From NCBI RefSeq assembly GCF_027571405.1, contig NZ_CP092968.1, forward strand, positions 1,116,001 through 1,180,000: a stretch of 64,000 nucleotides of DNA, given 5' to 3'. The notes under the pieces were generated by a model. The model searched no databases. It had not been told where the DNA came from and saw only the letters and a list, made by a program, of their open reading frames with translations. Positions 25,393-35,981 of the stretch are shown here, one piece after another. This DNA comes from Methylocystis parvus OBBP (GTDB taxonomy: Bacteria; Pseudomonadota; Alphaproteobacteria; Rhizobiales; Beijerinckiaceae). Positions within the stretch are counted from its first letter, which is position 1. Each line of letters begins with the position of its first letter. The position numbers and the translations under genes are program-made.

Positions 25393-26468
25393 TCATGCTG
25401 ACGCCCGGCGCGACCATCGGCATTCTCGGCGGCGGACAGCTCGCGCGCATGCTGGCGCTCGCCGGCGCGCGCATCGGACTCAAATCGCATGTCTATTCGC
25501 CCGTCGCCGACGATCCGGCCTTCGACGTCTGCGCGGCGCAGACCCGCGCCGACTTTCTCGACGAGGCGGCGCTCGCGACTTTCGCCGAGTCGGTGGACGT
25601 CGTCACCTATGAGTTCGAGAACGTTCCCGCGCGAACGGCGGAAGTGCTCGAAGCGCATCGGCCCGTGCGGCCAAATCCCAAAATTCTCGCGCTGACGCAG
25701 GACCGGCTGATCGAGAAGCAGTTCGTCCGCAATCTGGGCGTCGCCACGGCCCCCTTCGCAGATGTGAGCGACCCCGAAGCGCTGGCCCGCGCCGTCGCGG
25801 AACTGGGCCGGCCCGCCATCCTGAAAACGCGGCGCTTCGGCTATGACGGCAAGGGTCAGACGAAGATCGCGGAGGGCGTCGATCTTGCCGCGGCGCTGAA
25901 GGCGCTCGGCGACAGGCCCTGCATCCTCGAGGGCTTCGTTCCTTTCGCCAGGGAAGTCTCGGTCGTCGCCGCGCGCGGGCTTGACGGCGAATTCCGCGCT
26001 TATGACGTTTGCGAGAACGTCCATGAGCATCACATTCTCGCGACGACGACTGCGCCCGCCGCGATCGGCGACGCGACCGCGCGGGCGGCGATCGACATGG
26101 CGCGCGCAATCGCGGAGGCCGCTGACTATGTCGGCGTCATCGCGGTGGAGATGTTCGTCGTGGAGGATGCCGGCGGCGAGCGCCTCGTCGTCAACGAGAT
26201 CGCGCCGCGCGTGCATAATTCCGGTCATTGGACGCTCGACGGCGCCGTCACCTCGCAATTCGAGCAGCATATGCGCGCCATCGCCGGGATGCCGCTCGGC
26301 TCCACGCGCCGGCACGGGTCCAAGGTCGTGATGCGCAACCTCATCGGCGCCGACGCCGACAAATGGGCGGAGATATTGGCGCAGGACGGCGCCTGCCTGC
26401 ATCTCTACGGCAAGACGGAAAGCCGCCCGGGCCGCAAAATGGGCCATGTGACGACGGTCACGCCATAA
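25389..26468 (+). CDS. purK: 5-(carboxyamino)imidazole ribonucleotide synthase
   Basis: PurK makes N5-CAIR from AIR, bicarbonate and ATP, the substrate of PurE just upstream. The 359-residue ATP-grasp enzyme begins with [24 protein letters not shown], has [26 protein letters not shown] (ATP-binding loop) and [19 protein letters not shown] 25389 overlaps the purE stop; ATG 25395 is equally possible and would give 357 residues. Confidence 0.96.
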   Translation: MIMLTPGATIGILGGGQLARMLALAGARIGLKSHVYSPVADDPAFDVCAAQTRADFLDEAALATFAESVDVVTYEFENVPARTAEVLEAHRPVRPNPKILALTQDRLIEKQFVRNLGVATAPFADVSDPEALARAVAELGRPAILKTRRFGYDGKGQTKIAEGVDLAAALKALGDRPCILEGFVPFAREVSVVAARGLDGEFRAYDVCENVHEHHILATTTAPAAIGDATARAAIDMARAIAEAADYVGVIAVEMFVVEDAGGERLVVNEIAPRVHNSGHWTLDGAVTSQFEQHMRAIAGMPLGSTRRHGSKVVMRNLIGADADKWAEILAQDGACLHLYGKTESRPGRKMGHVTTVTP

Positions 26469-26521
26469 AAAGCGCTGGCGCCGGCGTTGCACGCTAAATG
26501 CAACCGAAAGGCGCCGATACA

Positions 26522-27127
26522 ATGAAATTCTACATGACGCCGGGCTCGTGCTCGACCGGCATTCACATCCTGCTCGAGGAAATCGGCCTTATTTTCGAGG
26601 CCTATGTGCTCAATCTGCCGCGCGGCGACCATCTGAAGTCCGAATATCTCGCCATTAATCCGCAGGGCACGATTCCGACTCTCGTTCTCGACGACGGAAC
26701 CGCGCTCACGGATTTCGTTGGCATTGCGACATGGCTGGCGCAAAACCATCCGCGCCGGAAGCTCCTGCCCGAAGATCCAATGCGCGCGGGCGACGCTCGC
26801 GCCATGCTGGAGTTCTGCAACCGGCACATTCACGGCGAGGGCTTCCGCCGCGTTTTCACGCCCGAACGCTATGGCGGCGACCGCGAGGCGACGATCGCCG
26901 AAGGACGCGCCATCGCCGCCTCCGCCTTCGACGCCGTGAGCACCGAGATCGCCGGGCGCGAATACGCCGCCGGCCCCTTCTCCATCGCGGATGCAGCCCT
27001 GTTCTATGTCGAGTTCTGGGCCGACAAGATCGGCATGACGCTGCCGCCCAATTGCGCGGCCCATTACCAGCGCATGAAGACGAGGCCCGCCGTGCGCCAG
27101 GTGCTGGCCGAGGAAGGCTATCGCTGA
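26522..27127 (+). CDS. Glutathione S-transferase family protein
   Basis: A 201-residue protein with an N-terminal thioredoxin-fold domain (MKFYMTPGSCSTGIHILLEEIG; catalytic Ser/Cys region TPGSCS; later INPQGTIPTLVLDDG with the cis-Pro). A helical C-terminal domain follows with the FSIADAALFYVEFWADK motif. It matches the beta-class GST type common in proteobacteria. The start at 26522 removes eight non-homologous residues. It is 53 bases after purK, but a functional link to purine synthesis is not expected. Confidence 0.88.
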   Translation: MKFYMTPGSCSTGIHILLEEIGLIFEAYVLNLPRGDHLKSEYLAINPQGTIPTLVLDDGTALTDFVGIATWLAQNHPRRKLLPEDPMRAGDARAMLEFCNRHIHGEGFRRVFTPERYGGDREATIAEGRAIAASAFDAVSTEIAGREYAAGPFSIADAALFYVEFWADKIGMTLPPNCAAHYQRMKTRPAVRQVLAEEGYR

Positions 27128-27148
27128 GCGCCCAAGCCTCGCCTCACC

Positions 27149-27177
27149 CGTCATTGCGAGCGAAGCGAAGCAATGAC
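27149..27177. repeat. Dispersed palindromic repeat (GTCATTGCGAGCG type)
   Basis: GTCATTGC-GAGCGAAGCGAA-GCAATGAC forms an eight-base stem. It is a widespread intergenic repeat of Hyphomicrobiales genomes; a decayed relative lies at 4341-4365. Confidence 0.6.
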
Positions 27178-27239
27178 GTGCGTGAGCGCACAAAAAAGCC
27201 TTCAGCCGAAGCGTAGTTTCTCCAGAATTGGAGGGACCT

Positions 27240-27992
27240 ATGAAATATGCTCTACGCCGTTATGGCTGGCTCCTTGCCGCGCTGCTGCTCGCTCTTGGCG
27301 GCGCCGGACTCTGGACCATTTCCGCCACGCATGACGTCTCGCTGAGCGAAAGCGAGCTGCAGAGCCGGATCGACAGCCAGTTGCCCAAGGACGTCGCCCT
27401 CAAGGGCGCGGCGCAGACGCTTCTGCAATCGGTCAGCGTCAAGAGCGCCAATGTCCAGCTGCGCGACGGCAAGGCGGCGCTCGCCTTCGACGTCGAGGGA
27501 TGGCTGCGCAACGGCAAGAGCGTCGAGATCGAGGCTTCCGCGCTCGGCGTTCCGAAATATGCCGAGGGCGCGCTCTATTTCGCGCCCGAGAAAATCGATG
27601 TCGGCCGTCTCGCTTATCAGGGCGAAAATGCGAGCGAACTTGTCGGCCGCCTCGCCGGCAAGCTCGGGAACGATAAGCTGCGCGCCGCGCTCGAAGCGAA
27701 GGCGCAGAAGGCGGACGATTGGGCGGCGACGGCCGTCGACGCGGCGCTCCGCCGCTATTTGGAGGAGCGCCCGGTCTACCGGCTGAAGGACGACATGAAG
27801 GGCGCGGCGATGAAAGCGGCGCTGGAGAAGATCGCCATCGAAGACGGCCGGCTCAACGTCACATTTTCGCTCTGGCGGCTGTCGGCCAGCGTGATCGGCG
27901 GCTTGGCGAGCTTCATCCTGGGCGTTATCTTGTGCATTCTGATCGTCCGCGCATTTTTGAAGGGCGAAGGCATCGAAATTTCAGCCTGTTAA
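27240..27992 (+). CDS. YceB/DUF1439-like membrane-anchored protein
   Basis: A 250-residue protein. The N-terminal membrane anchor (YGWLLAALLLALGGAGLW) is followed by a periplasmic domain starting VSLSESELQSRIDSQLPKD, a pattern of the DUF1439/YceB lipid-binding-like fold. It is a non-cleaved anchor, because there is no Cys lipobox. A C-terminal membrane helix (SFILGVILCILIVRAF) returns it to the inner membrane. GGAGGG precedes ATG 27240. The function is unknown. Confidence 0.6.
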   Translation: MKYALRRYGWLLAALLLALGGAGLWTISATHDVSLSESELQSRIDSQLPKDVALKGAAQTLLQSVSVKSANVQLRDGKAALAFDVEGWLRNGKSVEIEASALGVPKYAEGALYFAPEKIDVGRLAYQGENASELVGRLAGKLGNDKLRAALEAKAQKADDWAATAVDAALRRYLEERPVYRLKDDMKGAAMKAALEKIAIEDGRLNVTFSLWRLSASVIGGLASFILGVILCILIVRAFLKGEGIEISAC

Positions 27993-28056
27993 TGCGGAGG
28001 GAAAACCCCTCTAAACGCGTGCAATCGCTCCCTGTTCCGGGGTAGAATGGGCCTGA

Positions 28057-30528
<2,472 letters not shown>

Positions 30529-30531
30529 ACA

Positions 30532-31524
30532 TCATTCGGGAACTTCATGTCGCTCGCCGGATTGATCAGCAATAATCCGCCGATAATCGCGCGGGGAGCA
30601 CCCGAATCTTCGTTTGAAGCTGCGGCTGAAATGCGACATATCATTGAAGCCCCAGCGAAACGCGATTTCCGTGATCGGCATTCCTGCAAAAAACGAAAGC
30701 TCGCGCCGACATTTCTCCAATCTTAGACTCAAGACGTGGCGCATGAGCGGCATCCCTTCGTCCGATAGAATGTCGTTGATATAGCGAGACGACATGCCGA
30801 CGCCGGAGGCCACCATCGCGGCGTCCAGCTCCGGATTGCTGAGGTTCCGCTCGACAAAATTCCTGACTCTTGCTCGCGACGCCGAGCGCCCGAACGACAC
30901 GCCATCCTCCTGCCGTCCCACCGCCGCCAACGCCAGAACCAAAAGATCTATGCAGTTTTCCGAAAGCGCTGCGAATTCGGACTCGGACAACGCTTGCGCC
31001 TGCTCTGCGCAGGATCGCAAGAAGGCGGACGCCACGGAGCCGACGCCCCGATCGCCGGCGATTTGCAGAGTCGAGCAACGCTCGACGCCGCCGACTCTCG
31101 CCTTGAGCTTCGAACGAGGAATAGACACGATCAGTTTGGAAAAGCTCCCGGGACAAACGATGCGATGCGGGCGCGTTGCATCATATATCGTCATATCCCC
31201 CGGACGCAGCGCGACCGCACGTCCATCCTGTTCCAATGAATAGCTTCCAGAGAGCAGAACGACCGCGAGATAAACGTCCTGCCTGATTTTGGCGGGCTCC
31301 TTGGACAACCGTTCGATCGTGATGGCGTTCGACCTGATCGATGAAAGGCGCAAATCCTCCCAACGATAAATCGTCGTTTCGTTGAACAAGCGCGCTTCCG
31401 TCGGCGGACTGATCTCGACATCGGCGAACTCTCTCCCGATCATTTCGCGTAGCCATTCTGCGCGTTGCTTTACGGGAAGATGGTCGGTCGACAGGACCAT
31501 CGGACTCGACTGTCGCGTCATCAT
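30532..31524 (-). CDS. AraC-family transcriptional regulator
   Basis: A 330-residue regulator. The N-terminal sensor region resembles the AraC-binding-like type (PF14525; VYLAVVLLSGSYSLEQDGRAVALRPGDMTIYDATRPHRI). The C-terminal double HTH is ARVRNFVERNLSNPELDAAMVASGVGMSSRYINDILSDEG and ITEIAFRWGFNDMSHFSRSFKRRFGCSPRDYR. I start at the ATG complement of 31522-31524; the ORF runs 108 codons further back, across the divergent gene's promoter, with poor composition. It is divergent from the membrane protein gene at 31679, its likely target. Confidence 0.88.
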   Translation of the reverse strand: MMTRQSSPMVLSTDHLPVKQRAEWLREMIGREFADVEISPPTEARLFNETTIYRWEDLRLSSIRSNAITIERLSKEPAKIRQDVYLAVVLLSGSYSLEQDGRAVALRPGDMTIYDATRPHRIVCPGSFSKLIVSIPRSKLKARVGGVERCSTLQIAGDRGVGSVASAFLRSCAEQAQALSESEFAALSENCIDLLVLALAAVGRQEDGVSFGRSASRARVRNFVERNLSNPELDAAMVASGVGMSSRYINDILSDEGMPLMRHVLSLRLEKCRRELSFFAGMPITEIAFRWGFNDMSHFSRSFKRRFGCSPRDYRRIIADQSGERHEVPE

Positions 31525-31678
31525 AATCTTTAACCCGGGCGCATTTTTCTTTTGCTTTTCGAACGCTAACACACTGAGCGCCGCCTCGGTCAAATTCTGG
31601 TTCCGTCCCAGTCGAGCGGAAGTTCGCTCTTTATCTATTTTGGTCGACACAAATCGCTGCTGACCAAGGAATACTGAA

Positions 31679-32146
31679 ATGACACAACGCACGCCCGAAG
31701 AAACCAATGTTTTGCTCCTCAGAGCGGCGGCCCTATGGCTTCTCGTCGCGCTGCTTTTGGCCTTTTGCCTCGTCGGGCTGAATTTTGGCTCGCCGTTCTT
31801 GAAAGCGCTGTTTGCCGGCAAGCAATCGAGGCTGGTGCAGTCGCACATCGACTATCTATTGATGAGCGCATTGATTTTTGGCTTCTACGCCGCGCGCGTT
31901 CCCTTGCATTGGTCCATCCGCTGGGCGATGGCCGTTGGCGCTTTCACAAATTCGAGCCTTTTCCTCCTGCAAGCGATATTTCCCGTGCTCGACTCCCCCG
32001 TTCCCGCCGAAGGGATTTTACCCTCGTTGTTTCGCGTCTATCTGATGGCCAGCTTGCCGACCGCAACCTATGGCTTCGGCGGAGGGGCGATCAGCGTTCT
32101 GTGGTCGACATTTCGGCGCGCAGGCGGCGAAAGCCCTGTCGCCTAA
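31679..32146 (+). CDS. Hypothetical multi-pass membrane protein
   Basis: A 155-residue protein with about four membrane helices (ALWLLVALLLAFCLVGL; YLLMSALIFGFYAARV; WAMAVGAFTNSSLFLLQAIF; ASLPTATYGFGGGAISVLW). The QSRLVQSHIDYLLM segment, with a His at the start of helix 2, recalls small membrane enzymes such as hydroxylaminobenzene mutases and styrene-oxide isomerases, but the similarity is too weak to assign one. It is divergent from the AraC regulator across 154 bases. Confidence 0.6.
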   Translation: MTQRTPEETNVLLLRAAALWLLVALLLAFCLVGLNFGSPFLKALFAGKQSRLVQSHIDYLLMSALIFGFYAARVPLHWSIRWAMAVGAFTNSSLFLLQAIFPVLDSPVPAEGILPSLFRVYLMASLPTATYGFGGGAISVLWSTFRRAGGESPVA

Positions 32147-32211
32147 GATGCGGGGCGGATTGCTCAAGAAGCGATCATAATTTGGGCTTGACCCATGCAA
32201 GGGAGCAAGGC

Positions 32212-32535
32212 ATGCGGCGTTGCGTCCTGCTGGCGCAACCACCGCATCAACCGTCGACAACCGTGAGCGAAAAACCGACTATCCGCCTCCTCGTCTGCGT
32301 CGGCCCCAATTGCGACGCGGAAGGCCGCGGACGCGCTTTGCTGGCCGAGGTTCAAGCAGCGACACGCGCGGCCCTTCCAAACGCTGTCGCGGCGGGCCGC
32401 CTGAAAATCTCGACGCGCGAATGCCTGCGGCTCTGCACGCGCGATCCCGTTTTGCGCATCGAGCCATCGGGCGACGCCTTTTCGGATCCTGACATTGACG
32501 ACCTTATGCGGGAAATCGCGGCGACGCTGAAATAG
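32212..32535 (+). CDS. Thioredoxin-like [2Fe-2S] ferredoxin domain protein
   Basis: A 107-residue protein. IRLLVCVGPNCDAEGRGRALLAEV is followed by ECLRLCTRDPVLRIEPSGDAFSDPDIDDLMREI. The cysteines CVGPNC...C..LC are placed as in thioredoxin-fold [2Fe-2S] ferredoxins, related to NuoE-like and CobW-linked proteins. A soluble electron carrier is expected. ATG 32212 has AGGGAG upstream; GTG 32263 (VSEKPTIRLL) fits family N-termini better and would give 90 residues. Confidence 0.78.
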   Translation: MRRCVLLAQPPHQPSTTVSEKPTIRLLVCVGPNCDAEGRGRALLAEVQAATRAALPNAVAAGRLKISTRECLRLCTRDPVLRIEPSGDAFSDPDIDDLMREIAATLK

Positions 32536-32567
32536 CGGCCCCTCTTTTCGCCGCGTTCCTCGCTTCG

Positions 32568-32603
32568 GATCACGCTGCGAGTCCGCCCGAACGCAGCGTG
32601 ATC
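32568..32603. terminator. Perfect 12-bp stem between convergent genes
   Basis: GATCACGCTGCG, 12-base loop, CGCAGCGTGATC. It lies between the ferredoxin gene and the convergent DUF2269 gene and probably ends both transcripts; no strong T-tract. Confidence 0.5.
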
Positions 32604-33073
32604 TAGAATTGCGGCTTCGCCACCATCAACCAGAAAATGCCGAGCATGGAGATGAAAGCCGGCCAGCCGAGCGCGAACCACCACCAGAAATAGCGCTTGT
32701 AAAGCGGCGGCAGGGGCGCGCCCGAAGCAAGGGATTCATCGGCGATGCGCGCCATCCGCATCTGCAGCCAGACGACAGGCAGCCAGCAGCAGCCCACGAA
32801 AATATAGAGCGCGATCGACGCCACGATCCAGGGCGTGTCATATGGCCAGCCCTCGTCGATCATGAGCGCGACGCCGGTCAGCGGTTGCAGAATGACGGCC
32901 GGCGTCGTGAAGATCCAATCCGCAAGCACCACATTTTTATTGCCGGCGGCAATTGCGCGCAGGTCGCCGCGCAGATTGGTCGCAAGGCCGTGAAAGGCGG
33001 TGCCGAGGCCGGTTCCGAAAAGCACTGTCGAACTGAGGATATGTATCCATTTCAACGTCGTGACGTCGAGCAT
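32603..33073 (-). CDS. DUF2269-type integral membrane protein
   Basis: A 156-residue protein with four membrane helices, starting MLDVTTLKWIHILSSTVLFGTGLGTAFHG, with WIFTTPAVILQPLTGVALM, IALYIFVGCCWLPVVWLQMRMA and WFALGWPAFISMLGIFWLMV. It is an instance of the DUF2269 family, which has a conserved His near the start. Its ATG overlaps the TGA of the upstream SDR-DoxX gene (TGATG), so the two are translationally coupled and probably act together. The function is unknown. Confidence 0.82.
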   Translation of the reverse strand: MLDVTTLKWIHILSSTVLFGTGLGTAFHGLATNLRGDLRAIAAGNKNVVLADWIFTTPAVILQPLTGVALMIDEGWPYDTPWIVASIALYIFVGCCWLPVVWLQMRMARIADESLASGAPLPPLYKRYFWWWFALGWPAFISMLGIFWLMVAKPQF

Positions 33074-34326
33074 CACTCGGTCTCCATGGCGATCATGACG
33101 AGAATCGCCGCCGCGATCGGAACGTTCTTCAAAATCGGCGCGAAAGGATGCAGCCAATATTCGCCCGGCAGCCCGATCGCCAGCAGCGTAAAGACGGCCA
33201 TGCTCGCAAGTTGAAGCCAGCCGACGAGCGCCGGCCGCCAGCGGCGCAACAGAAGGGCGCCCAGGATCAGATCGAGCGCCGCTCCGCCATAGAGCGCGAG
33301 CGTGGCGAGAAGGCCGGAGAGTCCGAGCGCCGCCAGCATTTCATAGCTTTTCTCCACTGGATAAACTCCAAGGGACAAAAGCCCGCTGCCGATCCAGAGA
33401 AAGGCGAGGCTCCAGCGCAGCGCCGGGCCCAGAAAGAAAAGACGCGCCGCAAGACGGTCGGACTCGGAGGCCGGCTCCTGCGCCAAGGCGCTTGAAAGAT
33501 CGCGCGGCGGGCGTCCCAGCGCCGCCGTCAGCGGACCGGGATCCGCGACATTGCCGCGCGCAAGCATGCGCATCACATCCGGATTGAGCGGCCCGCTCGT
33601 CAGCCTGCCGCCAATCTCGGCCATGAATTTGAACAGCCAGTCGGGGACATGCAGGGAGCGCGTCGCCGGCAGCCCCAGCCATTTGCGCAAAATGCGCGTG
33701 AGTTCGTACACCGAGAGCGGCTCCGGCCCCACGACGTCGATCAGCCGCGGCGCCTCCGCGCCCGCCGCAAGACGCGCCACGAGTTCGGTCAAATCGTCCA
33801 CATGGATGGGCTGAAAGCGCCAATCGGCGCCGCCAATCCGAGGCAGAATCGGCAAAGCGGCGGCGGCGAGCATCCACGCCGTGCTGGCTCCGCCGCGTCC
33901 AATGACGACCGAGGGACGCAGGGCATGCCAGTCGATGCGCGTCCCGTTTGGGTCCGCATCGAGGAAGAAGGCCTCCGCCGCGCCCTTGCTGCGCTGGAAA
34001 TCGGTCTCGCCCTGCGGCGCGGCGCCCAGCGCCGAGATATGGATGAAGCGCGACGCCTCCGCCGCGATGCAGGCTGAAAACAGCCGCATGGCGCCTTCGG
34101 CGTGCACGGCGTCCATCGTGTTGATCCCGACGTCGTGAACGAGGCCGGCGCAATTGATCACGACGTCGAAGCCGGCGACCTTGCCGCGCAGCCGCGCGGC
34201 GTCGTCCTGGACGATGTCGACTTCGGCGCGGCCCGCCGCCACGACGGCGTGACCCTGCGCCGCCAGCCGCCCGGCGATGTGGCGGCCGATAAAGCCGGTC
34301 CCGCCGACGATGAGCGTTCGGGCCAC
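33073..34326 (-). CDS. Fused SDR/NAD(P)-dependent epimerase and DoxX-like membrane domain
   Basis: A 417-residue two-part protein. Residues 1-290 form an extended SDR domain of the NDUFA9-like kind: RTLIVGGTGFIGRHIAGRLAAQGH with GxxGxxG, DVVINCAGLVHD, LRPSVVIGRGG, and a C-terminal QPIHVDDL. From about 295 four hydrophobic segments (FLGPALRWSLAFLWIGSGLLSLG; LAALGLSGLLATLALYGG; ALDLILGALLLRRWRPALVG; AAAILVMIAMETE) form a DoxX-like unit. The start is GTG (complement of 34324-34326), with AGGGGGAG upstream; the longer ORF has no homology before it. It is coupled to DUF2269. The same fusion occurs in other proteobacteria; the substrate is unknown. Confidence 0.85.
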   Translation of the reverse strand: MARTLIVGGTGFIGRHIAGRLAAQGHAVVAAGRAEVDIVQDDAARLRGKVAGFDVVINCAGLVHDVGINTMDAVHAEGAMRLFSACIAAEASRFIHISALGAAPQGETDFQRSKGAAEAFFLDADPNGTRIDWHALRPSVVIGRGGASTAWMLAAAALPILPRIGGADWRFQPIHVDDLTELVARLAAGAEAPRLIDVVGPEPLSVYELTRILRKWLGLPATRSLHVPDWLFKFMAEIGGRLTSGPLNPDVMRMLARGNVADPGPLTAALGRPPRDLSSALAQEPASESDRLAARLFFLGPALRWSLAFLWIGSGLLSLGVYPVEKSYEMLAALGLSGLLATLALYGGAALDLILGALLLRRWRPALVGWLQLASMAVFTLLAIGLPGEYWLHPFAPILKNVPIAAAILVMIAMETE

Positions 34327-34428
34327 AGGCTCCCCCTTTCGGCGGCAAGGGCGATCCGCCGCCAACCATATAGGAGCGCGGCGGGCGCCCCGCCCTGCGT
34401 TTTGGGCGTTTTCGTGCGATAAGGGGAC

Positions 34429-35595
34429 ATGGCGACGATTCGGAATGCTTTCGACCCGGGCTTCGGCGTTTATGTCCACTGGCCGTTCTGCCTCTCGAAA
34501 TGCCCCTATTGCGACTTCAACAGCCACGTCCGCCGCGCCGACGTGGACGAGGACCGCTTTGTCGAAGCCTTCGCCGTCGAGCTGGCGCATCGCGCGAAGC
34601 TCGCGCCGGGACGCGAAGTGCGATCAGTGTTTTTCGGCGGCGGCACGCCCTCGCTGATGTCGGCGTCGACGGTCGCCTCAATTCTCGACGAGATCGCCAA
34701 ACGCTGGACGATGGCCAAGGATGTCGAAGTCACGCTCGAGGCCAATCCGACGAGCGTCGAAGCCTCGCGCTTCAAAGGCTTCAAGGCGGCGGGCGTCAAT
34801 CGCGTCTCGCTCGGCCTCCAGGCCTTGAACGACATCGACCTCAAGGCGCTCGGCCGCCAGCATTCCGTCGCCGAGGCGCTGATGGCGCTCGACGTCGCGA
34901 CGAACGTCTTCGAGCGCGCCTCCTTTGACCTCATCTACGGCCGCACCGGGCAGACTCCCCCCGCCTGGCGCAAGGAGCTGGACCTCGCGCTCGCCCGCGC
35001 GCCCGAGCATGTGTCGCTCTATCAGCTTACGATCGAACCGGACACGCTGTTCGAGCGCATGGTGAATACGGGCAAGATGGCGCTGCCCGACATCGACACG
35101 CAGCGCGCTTTATGGGACGTGACGCAGGAGGTCGCCGCCCGCCACGGCCTGCCCTCCTACGAAGTGTCGAACCATGCGCGCCCCGGCGCAGAGTGCCGGC
35201 ACAATCTCCTCTATTGGCGCTACGGAGAATATGCCGGCGTCGGCCCCGGCGCCCATGGCCGCATCGTCACCTCGCGCGGCCGCCGCGCCCAGGCCTGCGA
35301 GAAACACCCCGAGATGTGGCTCACCTGCGTCGAAACGGAGGGCCACGGGATCGTTGAGGACGAATTGCTGAATTCGGAGCAGGAGGGCGACGAATTTCTG
35401 CTGATGGGGCTGCGCCTGCGGGAAGGCATTGACCCGCAACGTTATTTCCTGCTCACCGGCAAAAAGCTTTCGCAATCGCGAATCAGCGAATTGATCGGCG
35501 ACGGGCTCGTCGAAATCACCCGCGAAAACCGTTTGCGCGTGAGCTCCGAAGGCTTCCCTGTCCTCGACGCCGTCGTCGCCGACCTCGCGGCCTGA
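34429..35595 (+). CDS. hemW: Radical SAM heme chaperone HemW
   Basis: HemW binds heme and a radical-SAM [4Fe-4S] cluster and delivers heme to membrane proteins. The 388-residue protein starts MATIRNAFDPGFGVYVHWPFCLSKCPYCDFNSH, with the CxxxCxxC triad near residue 24. It also has VFFGGGTPSLM, TLEANPTSVE, GVNRVSLGLQA and a C-terminal HemN domain (YRYGEYAGVGPGAHGRI). The extra Cys that marks true HemN is absent. It is divergent from the SDR gene. Confidence 0.94.
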   Translation: MATIRNAFDPGFGVYVHWPFCLSKCPYCDFNSHVRRADVDEDRFVEAFAVELAHRAKLAPGREVRSVFFGGGTPSLMSASTVASILDEIAKRWTMAKDVEVTLEANPTSVEASRFKGFKAAGVNRVSLGLQALNDIDLKALGRQHSVAEALMALDVATNVFERASFDLIYGRTGQTPPAWRKELDLALARAPEHVSLYQLTIEPDTLFERMVNTGKMALPDIDTQRALWDVTQEVAARHGLPSYEVSNHARPGAECRHNLLYWRYGEYAGVGPGAHGRIVTSRGRRAQACEKHPEMWLTCVETEGHGIVEDELLNSEQEGDEFLLMGLRLREGIDPQRYFLLTGKKLSQSRISELIGDGLVEITRENRLRVSSEGFPVLDAVVADLAA

Positions 35596-35667
35596 GCCGC
35601 CCAGGGAACCAATCGGCTCCATTGCGCTTATCTAGGGGGGCGGAAGCCTTATCTGGAGCGATTTTTG

Positions 35668-35958
35668 ATGTCCATCACCGACCTGCTCATTCAAGTCGTC
35701 GCCGGCGCCCTTGGCGGCAAAGCCGCGGGCAAGGCGACAAAAAGCGACAATGCGCTTGGCGACCTCATTAGCGGCGCCCTCGGCGGCGGAGTTGGCGGCC
35801 AGATCCTCAGCGCCGTCATCCCCTCGCTCGCCAGCGCCGCGAGCGGCGGCGGGGGCTTCGACCTCGGCGTTCTGCTTGGGCAAGCCGTGGGCGGCGGCGT
35901 CACCGGCGCCATCGTCACATTGCTCTACAACGTCGTCAGGAAGCGCTTCTTCGGATAA
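35668..35958 (+). CDS. Small glycine-zipper-like hypothetical protein
   Basis: A 96-residue protein rich in Gly and Ala: GALGGKAAGKATKSDNALGDLISGALGGGVGGQILSAVIPSL, then FDLGVLLGQAVGGGVTGAIVTLLYNVVRKRFFG. The small-residue spacing suggests membrane-inserting glycine-zipper helices. No signal peptide is seen. It follows hemW by 72 bases. I recognise no named family. Confidence 0.55.
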   Translation: MSITDLLIQVVAGALGGKAAGKATKSDNALGDLISGALGGGVGGQILSAVIPSLASAASGGGGFDLGVLLGQAVGGGVTGAIVTLLYNVVRKRFFG

Positions 35959-35981
35959 GGCCGCGCAACGCCTCGCAATGT

